A stretch of 53,265 nt of DNA from an uncultured Clostridia bacterium (lineage in GTDB: Bacteria > Bacillota > Clostridia > Oscillospirales > Ruminococcaceae): NCBI GenBank assembly GCA_947624155.1, contig CANQJB010000007.1, positions 1 through 53,265 on the forward strand, in the 5' to 3' direction. The translations under genes were made by a program, and so were the position numbers. Each line of letters begins with the position of its first letter. Positions within the stretch are counted from its first letter, which is position 1. Positions 33,155-40,173 of this stretch are shown in pieces. The notes below the pieces were generated by a model. The model worked only from the letters and a program-made list of their open reading frames with translations, ran no database searches and had not been told where the DNA came from.

Positions 33155-34129
33155 ATGGCAATGACAATCGGTATTTTGACAAGCGGCGGAGACGCCCCCG
33201 GTATGAACGCCGCAATCCGTGCAGCGACAAGAGCTGCAATTGCCAGAGGCTTTAAGGTCATCGGCATTCGCCGCGGCTATCAGGGCCTTATCGAAGGCGA
33301 TATGTACGAGCTCAACGCGCGCGACGTTTCCGATATTTTACACCGCGGCGGCACAATGCTCTGCACCGCGAGAAGCGAGGCATTCCGCACCGACGAAGGG
33401 CTCGCAAAGGCTAAGCGCAACTGCGAAAACGCCGGAATCGACGTTTTGATCGTAATCGGCGGCGACGGAACCTACCGCGGAGCTCTCGACCTTTCCCGCC
33501 TCGGAGTTAAGTGCATCGGAATCCCCGGAACTATCGACAACGATATCGTCTGCACCGAATACACCATCGGCTACGACACCGCCCAGAATACCGCGCTCGA
33601 AATGCTTGACAAGCTCAAGGATACCGAGATGTCCCATAACCGCTGCTCGGTCGTCGAGGTAATGGGCCGCAGAGCGGGCCATATCGGCGTCAACGTCGCA
33701 GCAGCGACCGGCGCTATCGACTGCCTGACCGTCGAGGTTCCTTATGACCTTGATGAAATCTGCGACAAGATCGTTGTCCAGAAGAATGCCGGCAAGACCC
33801 ACTTCGAGCTGATCGTCTGCGAAGGAGTCGTGTCGAAGGACTTCACCTCCGAAGATATCGCCGAATATATCACCAAGAAGACCGGAGTTACCGCGAGAGC
33901 GACCGTTCTCGGCCATGTTCAGCGCGGCGGTTCTCCGACCTGCTATGACCGCGTAATGGCTCTCAAACTCGGCTACTACGCCGTCGAGCTCGCCGCCAAC
34001 GGCTATAAGAACCGCATCGTCGCGGTCAAGAACAACAAGCTTGTCGACTACGACATCGACGAAGCCCTCAATATGCAGAAGGGCTACGACGAAAAGCTCC
34101 ATTCCGTTCTCCGCGTTCTCTCAATCTGA
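33155..34129 (+). CDS. pfkA: ATP-dependent 6-phosphofructokinase
   Basis: Catalyses fructose 6-phosphate + ATP to fructose 1,6-bisphosphate, the committed step of glycolysis. The 324-residue protein has ILTSGGDAPGMNAAIR, IGGDGTYRGA (the Gly-Asp-Gly type of ATP-using enzymes), the catalytic IPGTIDNDI, the substrate motif MGRRAGHIG and LGHVQRGGSPT. Length equals the bacterial PfkA norm. GGAGGA and its own promoter precede it. Confidence 0.96.
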   Translation: MAMTIGILTSGGDAPGMNAAIRAATRAAIARGFKVIGIRRGYQGLIEGDMYELNARDVSDILHRGGTMLCTARSEAFRTDEGLAKAKRNCENAGIDVLIVIGGDGTYRGALDLSRLGVKCIGIPGTIDNDIVCTEYTIGYDTAQNTALEMLDKLKDTEMSHNRCSVVEVMGRRAGHIGVNVAAATGAIDCLTVEVPYDLDEICDKIVVQKNAGKTHFELIVCEGVVSKDFTSEDIAEYITKKTGVTARATVLGHVQRGGSPTCYDRVMALKLGYYAVELAANGYKNRIVAVKNNKLVDYDIDEALNMQKGYDEKLHSVLRVLSI

Positions 34130-34157
34130 GAACAATACTGCATAAAAACAAAATCAT

Positions 34158-34265
34158 TTAAGAGTAGAGATCCGAGCGTGAAATAGTGTCGGGCGGACGG
34201 GGAGTTGCCGCCGGAACAAAACGCCGGTCAATCCGGCTGCGGTTCGGGTCTCGCATCCCGCTTAA
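34158..34265 (+). promoter_or_regulatory. THF (tetrahydrofolate) riboswitch candidate
   Basis: About 108 bases closed by TTAAG (34158-34162) with CTTAA (34261-34265). It contains AGAGTAGA directly after the first strand, a second stem GATCCGA with TCGGGTC, a stem GGCGG/CCGCC around GGGGAGTTG, a hairpin GCCGG/CCGGC, and the 3' conserved GCATCCCGCTT. AGAGTAGA, GGGAnGTTG and GCATCC are hallmarks of THF aptamers as I recall them. It lies 82 bases upstream of a folate-type S component, the typical gene. No terminator follows, so translational control is likely. Confidence 0.8.
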
Positions 34266-34347
34266 CGTGCATAACAGCATCGCCTTTTATGGCCTTTCCG
34301 CGCATATTAAGCAGGTACAGTATGTTTAATTCTAAGGAGGAATCGCC

Positions 34348-35160
34348 ATGAAAGGCTTTTTCAATCTGTTCAAACGCTCCGCGCTTGAATTTAAAAGCAT
34401 ACGCTGCCTGACCTTCACCGCAATGCTCATCGCCCTCGACCTCGCGATTAAGCTTACTACCACGGTTGAAAGCAGCGACGCTCTTCACATTTCATTTGCA
34501 TTCGTCGCTCTGGCGTCGGTCTCGATGCTCTACGGCCCGACCGTCGGCTTTGCCGCAGGAATGATAACCGACCTTCTCGGCTTTGTTCTGAGACCGTCCG
34601 GCGCATTCGATATCCGCTTTACCCTGATCGAGGCCCTCGGCGCGATGATCTACGGAATCTTTCTCTATAACGCCCAAAACGACCGCTGGCTTCTGCCGAG
34701 AGTTATCGCCGCAAAAACGACAGTCGTGATCGTCTGCAACCTCTGGCTGACCACATGGGCGGTCGCCTCGCTCGCCGGCAAGGGCTTTATGGCGATGTTC
34801 CCCGCGAGAGCGATAAAGAACCTGATCCAGCTTCCTATCGACATTATACTTCTCGCGCTGATCCTCCCTCTGGTCCTCAAAGCCTGGCAGATGATTCCGG
34901 GAAACAAGAGGGTAGTTGACGAAAAGCTTTTGTTCTGCGACGCGGGCGCGGGCAGAGCGATGATCGCGCTGACGACTCTCGCGTTTATCCTTGTGTTCAG
35001 CCTCAGTTTCGGCGCTCAGAACCTCAGCGACCAGCTCAAGGAGCTCAAATCAACTGTCAAAGCCCAGGGCGAGCAGATCGAACAAATGGACAGCGAGATC
35101 GCTCAGCTCTATTCCGAGCTGGGCTTAGAGCGTCCCCAGCCCGCAGAAGAGGAAGAGTAA
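34348..35160 (+). CDS. folT: Folate-type ECF transporter S component with coiled-coil tail
   Basis: A 270-residue membrane protein. Residues about 18-190 form the six-helix S-component core with FolT-family sequence (MLYGPTVGFAAGMITDLLGF, FTLIEALGAMIYGIFLY). It would bind a folate and pass it to the shared ECF energising module, which is not in this window. Assignment to folate rests on family likeness plus the THF-type riboswitch upstream. Unusually, residues about 205-270 add another membrane helix (ALTTLAFILVFSLSFGA), a heptad-like coiled coil (LKELKSTVKAQGEQIEQMD) and an acidic end. A strong AAGGAGG precedes the ATG. Confidence 0.85.
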   Translation: MKGFFNLFKRSALEFKSIRCLTFTAMLIALDLAIKLTTTVESSDALHISFAFVALASVSMLYGPTVGFAAGMITDLLGFVLRPSGAFDIRFTLIEALGAMIYGIFLYNAQNDRWLLPRVIAAKTTVVIVCNLWLTTWAVASLAGKGFMAMFPARAIKNLIQLPIDIILLALILPLVLKAWQMIPGNKRVVDEKLLFCDAGAGRAMIALTTLAFILVFSLSFGAQNLSDQLKELKSTVKAQGEQIEQMDSEIAQLYSELGLERPQPAEEEE

Positions 35161-35210
35161 GCTTTCATTTTAACGCCCTGAAACAGAAATCCCCAAATTT
35201 CAATAAACGC

Positions 35211-35239
35211 TTGCAACGCAGTCAAAACAGTGATATAAT
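35211..35239 (+). promoter_or_regulatory. Promoter of the SpoIIM-like gene
   Basis: TTGCAA (35211-35216), a 17-base spacer and TATAAT (35234-35239). Confidence 0.75.
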
Positions 35240-35242
35240 AAG

Positions 35243-35273
35243 GGCAGGGACTTGCTCCCTGCCTGACTTTTTA
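35243..35273 (+). terminator. Terminator-like hairpin at the transcription start; possible attenuator
   Basis: GGCAGGGA (35243-35250) pairs with TCCCTGCC (35256-35263), then TGACTTTTTA. It lies downstream of the promoter at 35211-35239, so it would act on the SpoIIM-like transcript as well as on folT read-through. A second hairpin CTGCGAA/TTCGCAG (35317-35336) sits against the RBS. Confidence 0.65.
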
Positions 35274-35346
35274 TGCTAATACCGCGACGCCGGTTTGTCC
35301 GCATATTGCCCGTCCCCTGCGAATATACTTTCGCAGAGGTGATTAT

Positions 35347-35928
35347 ATGAACGAAGCCAAACTCGGCCGCAGAACAATGAGCCTTGACATCGCGCTCGCC
35401 GTATTTTCGGCGATAGGCGTCACCGCCGGGGTGATAATAAGCCTCGGCTTCGACGAAGCATCGCTGATCTCTCTGAGCGGCGTGCCGAAAAAACTGGAGC
35501 TCGCCGCGTCGGGCAGTTGGTTCGGCGTCTTTCTCGGAACTTTTCCCGGCGCTCTTTTGATGCTCGCGGCGGCGTTTTTCTGCGGATTCTGCGCGGTGTC
35601 CCAGCCGATTGAGCTGCTTCTCGCCGCTTTTCGCGGGCTGGGGCTCGGGATCTGCGTCAGGGGGATTTATCTCAGCGACAGCATATTAAAATCAATGGCG
35701 GCGTTTCTGCCCTTTGCAATCCTGTCGACCGGCGTGCTTATCCTCGGAATCAGAGAAGCGTTCAGGCTATCTATGCGCTATTTTTCGCTGTCGACAACAA
35801 ACGAAAACCGCCTCGGAATCCTCAATGAAATACGCGACTACACCGCCCGATTTCTGATCTATGCGCTGATGCTCGCCGCGCTTTCGATGGCCGACGCATT
35901 CTTGGCGGGAGTTATAAGCGGAATGTGA
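35347..35928 (+). CDS. SpoIIM-like (stage II sporulation protein M family) membrane protein
   Basis: A 193-residue integral membrane protein with about five hydrophobic segments. The central stretch GFCAVSQPIELLLAAFRGLG and the following REAFRLSMRYFSLS resemble SpoIIM/DUF95 proteins, where SpoIIM helps recruit the DMP peptidoglycan hydrolase complex during engulfment. Whether this copy is the sporulation protein or a general relative cannot be told. GAGGTG precedes the ATG, partly covered by a hairpin. The next gene is a separate membrane protein. Confidence 0.6.
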   Translation: MNEAKLGRRTMSLDIALAVFSAIGVTAGVIISLGFDEASLISLSGVPKKLELAASGSWFGVFLGTFPGALLMLAAAFFCGFCAVSQPIELLLAAFRGLGLGICVRGIYLSDSILKSMAAFLPFAILSTGVLILGIREAFRLSMRYFSLSTTNENRLGILNEIRDYTARFLIYALMLAALSMADAFLAGVISGM

Positions 35929-36085
35929 GCCTGTTTAATGCTCAGGCGGAGGATTGCAGGCGCGGTTTAGATTTAAATAGGCGGGCGGAGTTATCAATAT
36001 TTACGACACAATGAATTTATCTCCCGCCCAAAAGCCGTAAACGACTGAGTATAACAGCTTTATCAAAAGAAAGGAAGTTTAAAAA

Positions 36086-36970
36086 ATGGGACTGTTCTCA
36101 AATTATGAAAAGGTTGGCCCCGGCGTCTCAAAGGACCCCGACAACAAGATACCTCTGTTTAAATTCATCGACATCTATACCTCCCACTTTACAAAGCTGA
36201 TCGCTGTCAACTTTGAGTTTCTGATCGCCATTCTTCCTTTTGCGGGAATAACCCTCGTCGAATACTACGGCCTCGGAAACTTCGCGTTTTATATCATCTT
36301 TATAATTTTGGGAATAGTCGTCGGCCCGGCGCTCTGCGGCTTTATGAAGGTTCTGAGAAACATCTCCTGCCGACGCCCTGTATTTATCTGGACCGATTTC
36401 TGGAAGTCGTTCCGCAGCAACTTCAAGCAGGGCGCGATAATGGGAATGATAGATATGCTCTTCTTCGTCGCAATGTCCTTTGCCTTCCCAATGTATTACT
36501 CCCTTTCACAGCAAAACTCTGTTTTTAACGTTCCCTTTGTGATCTGCCTCGTCGTCTCCTTTGTGTTTCTGATGATGCACTTTTACATATACCTTCTGAT
36601 TGTCTCGACGACCCTTTCGCTCTGGCAGATTCTTCGCAACTCGCTCTATCTCGTCGCAATCGAGATCAAAGCCAGCGTAGTAAACCTTATCGCAACGGTA
36701 ATAATCCTTCTCGGAGTTTTTGTTCTTTATCCGTGGTCGCTGTTTACGGTTCTGGTCTTCCCGTCCTTCCTCGGGCTTCTCTATGCTTTTAACTGCTTCC
36801 CCGCAATCCGCAACCACGTCATACGCCCCTATTATGAAGAGCGCGGCGAGGAGATGCCCGACCTGAGCTATACTCAGTCCTCCGATATCGAGGCGGTATT
36901 TACCGACACTCCCGAGACCGAGATCCCGCAGGAGACTCCGAAGCGCAAAAAGCCGAAAAAAATCAGATGA
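36086..36970 (+). CDS. YesL-like (DUF624) membrane protein
   Basis: A 294-residue protein with about six membrane helices between residues 35 and 250 and a basic/acidic cytoplasmic tail ending KRKKPKKIR. The family sequence FWKSFRSNFKQGAIMG and the PWSLFTVLVFPSFLGLLYAF end match YesL/DUF624 proteins, often found near carbohydrate ABC transporters in Firmicutes. Function is not established. The 157 bases upstream contain a distant GGCGGG/CCCGCC pair but no promoter I would defend. Confidence 0.7.
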   Translation: MGLFSNYEKVGPGVSKDPDNKIPLFKFIDIYTSHFTKLIAVNFEFLIAILPFAGITLVEYYGLGNFAFYIIFIILGIVVGPALCGFMKVLRNISCRRPVFIWTDFWKSFRSNFKQGAIMGMIDMLFFVAMSFAFPMYYSLSQQNSVFNVPFVICLVVSFVFLMMHFYIYLLIVSTTLSLWQILRNSLYLVAIEIKASVVNLIATVIILLGVFVLYPWSLFTVLVFPSFLGLLYAFNCFPAIRNHVIRPYYEERGEEMPDLSYTQSSDIEAVFTDTPETEIPQETPKRKKPKKIR

Positions 36971-36978
36971 TTATATGT

Positions 36979-37005
36979 ATATCCCGCCCCGAAAAGGCGG
37001 GATAT
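36979..37005. terminator. Hairpin between convergent YesL-like and small-protein genes
   Basis: ATATCCCGCC (36979-36988) pairs with GGCGGGATAT (36996-37005). T-tracts are weak on both sides. Confidence 0.55.
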
Positions 37006-37029
37006 CTTGGGTTCGGCAAAGCCGTCAGA

Positions 37030-37206
37030 TCACATGAACATTCCCCCGAGAATGTCCATCATCGAGCCGACCGAGCGCATCGCCTTGACTGTGTTCGACT
37101 TAAAGCGGCGCTTTTCGCTCTTTGTCGCGTTGGTGAGAGCGTAGGTCACCACTCCCGCGGTCATTCCGACCGCAACACCCTTGCAAAGTGAAGAAACGTT
37201 CATCAT
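37030..37206 (-). CDS. Small YtxH-like membrane-associated protein (58 aa)
   Basis: On the minus strand an ATG-ATG start (37206 and 37203), with GGGA about 7 bases upstream, opens a 58-residue product. It begins with a small hydrophobic segment (SSLCKGVAVGMTAGVVTYAL), then a basic stretch KSEKRRFKSNTVK and an amphipathic helix AMRSVGSMMDILGG. This resembles the small single-span proteins common in Oscillospiraceae. It is shorter than the usual cut-off for gene calling. Function unknown. Confidence 0.6.
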   Translation of the reverse strand: MMNVSSLCKGVAVGMTAGVVTYALTNATKSEKRRFKSNTVKAMRSVGSMMDILGGMFM

Positions 37207-37342
37207 AATAAAGTCCCTGCCTTTCGGAATAATGTGAAAATATTTTATACCGTTTTTCCGAAAATAATCCTTAAAAACCGATTGTTTTTCCGGCCAAGTA
37301 ATGGTAAAATAATCACGGTGTTCCCGATAGAGCGAAAATATT

Positions 37343-37625
37343 AAAAGTTTTCGGTCGAGCCTTTTTCAAAAGGCTGCAATGCAAGCTGGTTTTGTATCCA
37401 ATCGGACTTCGTAATCGTAAACGATTGATTGCTCGTCCTCTTGGACAAAACCCCGCGTGCATGTCGCGCCCGCAGGCTACAAAGTTCTGTTAGACGCAAT
37501 GGCAGTTGGGCAAAGGCGTAGCCTTTGCAGAACGATGCTGACAAAAGTAACCTATCTGAAGAAAGGAAAGGGCATCGTTTGAACCCTATTAAGGGGTTCC
37601 CCCGAAAATAGCATTCGGCAATAAA
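37343..37625. repeat. Structured dispersed repeat (copy C), about 280 bases
   Basis: This gene-free stretch begins AAAAGTTTTCGGTCGAG (17 bases identical to the arm at 29441-29425), then a perfect AGCCTTTT-TC-AAAAGGCT hairpin. Further in is GCAAAGGC-GTA-GCCTTTGC (about 37514-37532), and it ends near GGGGTTCCCCCGAAAATAGC. The hairpins at both ends and the lack of coding potential suggest a mobile or REP-like non-coding element. The full boundaries are uncertain. Confidence 0.5.
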
Positions 37626-37641
37626 ACTATTGGTAAGAAAA

Positions 37642-37671
37642 TTGCCTTTGAAATGAATAAATAACTATGAT
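37642..37671 (+). promoter_or_regulatory. Promoter of the pdxK operon
   Basis: TTGCCT (37642-37647), an 18-base spacer and TATGAT (37666-37671). Confidence 0.5.
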
Positions 37672-37703
37672 TCGCCCCCACGGGCAGTAAGGAGCATATA
37701 AAT

Positions 37704-38564
37704 ATGCCAGAGTTGAAAAGAGTTGCCGCGATTCACGACCTCTCGGGGGTCGGGCGCTGCTCGCTTTCGGTGATCTTCCCGACCCTTTCGGTAATGGGGA
37801 TTCAGGTCTGCGCAGTCCCGACTGCGCTTCTCTCGACCCACACAAACGGCTTCGGCGACGTCGTTTTAAAAGACATGACCGACTATATCCCCGAGGCGCT
37901 TTCACATTATATTTCCGCGGGAATAACCTTTGACTGCATCTATTCCGGCTTTCTCGCCTCAGAGGCACAGGTCACCCACTGCCTCGAATTTATGGACAGC
38001 TTCAAGGGCGCGATGAGAGTCGTCGACCCGGTAATGGGGGACGGCGGAAAGCGCTACCGCACCTATGACGACAGACTCTGCCGCAGAATGGGGGAGCTGG
38101 TCGCCGCTGCGGATATAATCACCCCCAACCTGACCGAAGCCGCGATTTTGCTTGGCATTCCCTATCCGACCTCGCCGCTGACCGTCGGAGAAATGAAGCA
38201 GATTCTTGTCAAGCTCTCGGCGAAGGGACCGAAAACTGTCGTGATAACCGGCGCGGTGCTCGCCGACGGCGAAATCTGCAACGTCGGCTATGACGGCGAA
38301 CACAGCGCATTCTGGCGGGTTCCTTATGAGATGATCCCGCGGAGCTACCCCGGCACCGGCGACATCTTCGCGAGTATACTCACCGGCGGGCTCCTTCTCG
38401 GCGACAGCCTGCCGATCGCGATGACCCGCGCGACAGCTTTCTGCGAATACGCGATCAAAACCACCTTCGGCTACGGCGCACCCGCCCGCGAGGGGGTAAT
38501 GCTCGAAAAATGCCTGCCGATGCTGGTTGAAAACAGCAGCTATACCCAGTACCGCCAGCTGTAA
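37704..38564 (+). CDS. pdxK: Pyridoxal/pyridoxamine kinase
   Basis: A 286-residue PfkB/ribokinase-type kinase that phosphorylates vitamin B6 vitamers. It has the N-terminal AIHDLSGVGRCSL, STHTNGFGD, VVDPVMGDGGKRY, the ATP-site TPNLTEAAILLG and the anion-hole/catalytic motif YPGTGDIFAS with catalytic Asp. The family in Clostridia is usually named pyridoxamine kinase (PdxY/PdxK group). AAGGAG precedes the ATG. It is followed at 11 bases by trmL, and the four genes to 40075 are tightly packed. Confidence 0.88.
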   Translation: MPELKRVAAIHDLSGVGRCSLSVIFPTLSVMGIQVCAVPTALLSTHTNGFGDVVLKDMTDYIPEALSHYISAGITFDCIYSGFLASEAQVTHCLEFMDSFKGAMRVVDPVMGDGGKRYRTYDDRLCRRMGELVAAADIITPNLTEAAILLGIPYPTSPLTVGEMKQILVKLSAKGPKTVVITGAVLADGEICNVGYDGEHSAFWRVPYEMIPRSYPGTGDIFASILTGGLLLGDSLPIAMTRATAFCEYAIKTTFGYGAPAREGVMLEKCLPMLVENSSYTQYRQL

Positions 38565-38575
38565 AGGAGAACGCC

Positions 38576-39073
38576 ATGACACTCAATATCGTCCTCGTCG
38601 AGCCGCAGATTCCCCAGAACACCGGAAATATCTCCAGAACCTGCGCTGTCACCGGCGCAAGGCTCCATCTTGTGCGGCCGTTCGGCTTTGAGATCACCGA
38701 CAAGAACCTCAAGCGCGCCGGCCTCGACTATTGGGACAAGCTCGACATCACCTATTATGACTCCCTGCCCGACTTCTTTGAAAGAAACAAAGCCGGCAAG
38801 TTCTTTTACTTTACAACTAAGGGCAGAAAGCTCTACTCCGAAATATCCTATCCCGACAACTGCTTTATTCTCTTCGGCCGCGAGGACGCCGGACTGCCGG
38901 AGGAGCTTTTGCACCAAAACCCCGAAACCTGCGTCAGGCTGCCGATGCGCCCGACTCTTCGCAGCCTAAACCTCTCAAACAGTGTCGCGATCGCGGCCTA
39001 TGAGGTTCTGCGCCAGTGGGATTTCCCCGACCTCGAGCGGGAGGGGAGACTGACAAAATTTGAATGGGAGTGA
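38576..39073 (+). CDS. trmL: tRNA (cytidine(34)-2'-O)-methyltransferase
   Basis: A 165-residue SPOUT methyltransferase that methylates the wobble ribose of leucine tRNAs using SAM. Signature parts are LVEPQIPQNTGNISRTCA, HLVRPFGF, the knot region FGREDAGLPEE and the C-terminal LRSLNLSNSVAIAAYE. Length is typical of TrmL. It has AAAGGAGA upstream. The next gene begins 4 bases after the stop. Confidence 0.93.
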   Translation: MTLNIVLVEPQIPQNTGNISRTCAVTGARLHLVRPFGFEITDKNLKRAGLDYWDKLDITYYDSLPDFFERNKAGKFFYFTTKGRKLYSEISYPDNCFILFGREDAGLPEELLHQNPETCVRLPMRPTLRSLNLSNSVAIAAYEVLRQWDFPDLEREGRLTKFEWE

Positions 39074-39077
39074 TAAT

Positions 39078-39554
39078 ATGGCGAGAATAATCGTCACCTG
39101 CGGCAGGCTTTGCTCCGGCAAGACCACCTACGCAAAATCCCTTGCAAAAAACCTTCCGGCTGTTCATTTTTCGGTCGACGACCTGACCCTGCTCCTTCTT
39201 GGACCCTATCCCGGTGCTATTCTCGACGAATACGTCGAAAAGCTGGAGGGCTATTTCTTTGAAAAGTCTATCGAGCTTGCCGAGCGGGGCATAAGCTCTG
39301 TCATTGACATCGGCCTCTGGACAAAAGCCGAGCGCGAAGAGGTGAGAAAGTTTTACCGCGAAAGGGGAGCAGAGTGCGAGCTGCACTACCTTCGCGTCCC
39401 CGACGGGATTTGGCGCGAAAGGATTGAAAAGCGAAACGCCGAGATCGAAGCCGGTCTCACCGAGGCATACACCGTCGACGAAAATCTCCTGAAAAAGTTC
39501 GAGAGCTTCTTTGAGGAGCCTTCGCCAAACGAGGTCGACGTTATAGTCGGATGA
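39078..39554 (+). CDS. P-loop kinase-like ATPase (AAA_33 type)
   Basis: A 158-residue protein with a Walker A GRLCSGKTTYAKSLA at the N-terminus, a conserved Asp pair in HFSVDDLTLLL and a lid region rich in Arg (WRERIEKRNAEIE). This is the layout of small AAA-type zeta-toxin/shikimate-kinase-like phosphotransferases. The substrate is unknown. An in-frame TTG 18 bases upstream is not preferred because GGGAG suits ATG 39078. It overlaps the following gene region by translational coupling (ATGA). Confidence 0.8.
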   Translation: MARIIVTCGRLCSGKTTYAKSLAKNLPAVHFSVDDLTLLLLGPYPGAILDEYVEKLEGYFFEKSIELAERGISSVIDIGLWTKAEREEVRKFYRERGAECELHYLRVPDGIWRERIEKRNAEIEAGLTEAYTVDENLLKKFESFFEEPSPNEVDVIVG

Positions 39555-39568
39555 AAGGAGATGCAACG

Positions 39569-40075
39569 ATGATTTTATGGATAAACGGCCCCTACGGCGT
39601 CGGAAAGAGCACTCTTGCCGAAGAACTTCGCAGGCTTAAACCCGACAGCCTGATCTTTGACGCCGAGGCAGTCGGCAACGCAGTGCGGGAAAATATGCCG
39701 CCGGATAAATACAGCGCCGTCTTCGAGGGCTACCCGCTCTGGTTTAAGTTCTGCTCCGAGCTTCTTACTGAAATTTCAAAAAGCTTTTTGGGCGATATTT
39801 TCGTCCCGATGACCCTTATATACCCCGATTCGTTTGAAAAAATAGCCGCGCCTCTGCGTGAATGCGGCATAGATATCCGCCATATCCTTTTAGAGTCCGA
39901 TTATCAGACCGTTCATGACAGGATCTTGGAAAGAGGCGAGGACGAAGACTGTTGGTGCATTGAAAACATCGGGCTCTGCCTTGAAAATCAGTCAGAATTC
40001 GGCGGAGTTATAAGGATAAAATCGGTCGGCGCACCGGCCAAGGAACTCGCAAAAGAAGTTTTGCTCGCGATTTGA
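39569..40075 (+). CDS. TmrB-like P-loop ATPase
   Basis: A 168-residue protein beginning ILWINGPYGVGKSTLAEEL (P-loop), followed by FDAEAVGNAVR, YPLWFKFCSELL and DIFVPMTLIYP. This order and spacing resembles TmrB, the tunicamycin-resistance ATP-binding protein of Bacillus, and its AAA-family relatives. Resistance activity is not implied. An ATG at 39551 overlaps the previous stop, but AAAGGAG suits ATG 39569. It is the second of two P-loop genes in tandem, with little sequence in common beyond the P-loop. Confidence 0.78.
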   Translation: MILWINGPYGVGKSTLAEELRRLKPDSLIFDAEAVGNAVRENMPPDKYSAVFEGYPLWFKFCSELLTEISKSFLGDIFVPMTLIYPDSFEKIAAPLRECGIDIRHILLESDYQTVHDRILERGEDEDCWCIENIGLCLENQSEFGGVIRIKSVGAPAKELAKEVLLAI

Positions 40076-40095
40076 TGAAAATTTTTCTCAAACTA

Positions 40096-40124
40096 TTGCT
40101 ATTTCTCGGGAAATTTAGTATAAT
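40096..40124 (+). promoter_or_regulatory. Promoter of the pgk-tpiA-gpmI unit
   Basis: TTGCTA (40096-40101), a 17-base spacer and TATAAT (40119-40124). Confidence 0.65.
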
Positions 40125-40173
40125 ATATCCGCAAGACTTTACCAAACCATAAATTGAAAAGGAGTTATGAATT

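Noticed and set aside
33338..34102. 254-codon minus-strand frame over pfkA
   Set aside because: Shadow of a standard 6-phosphofructokinase gene; no independent signals.
34230..34262. tRNA-like segment (GGTTCGGGTCTCGC)
   Set aside because: It resembles a T-arm by chance, but no acceptor stem or anticodon arm can be built, and the stretch fits the THF-type aptamer.
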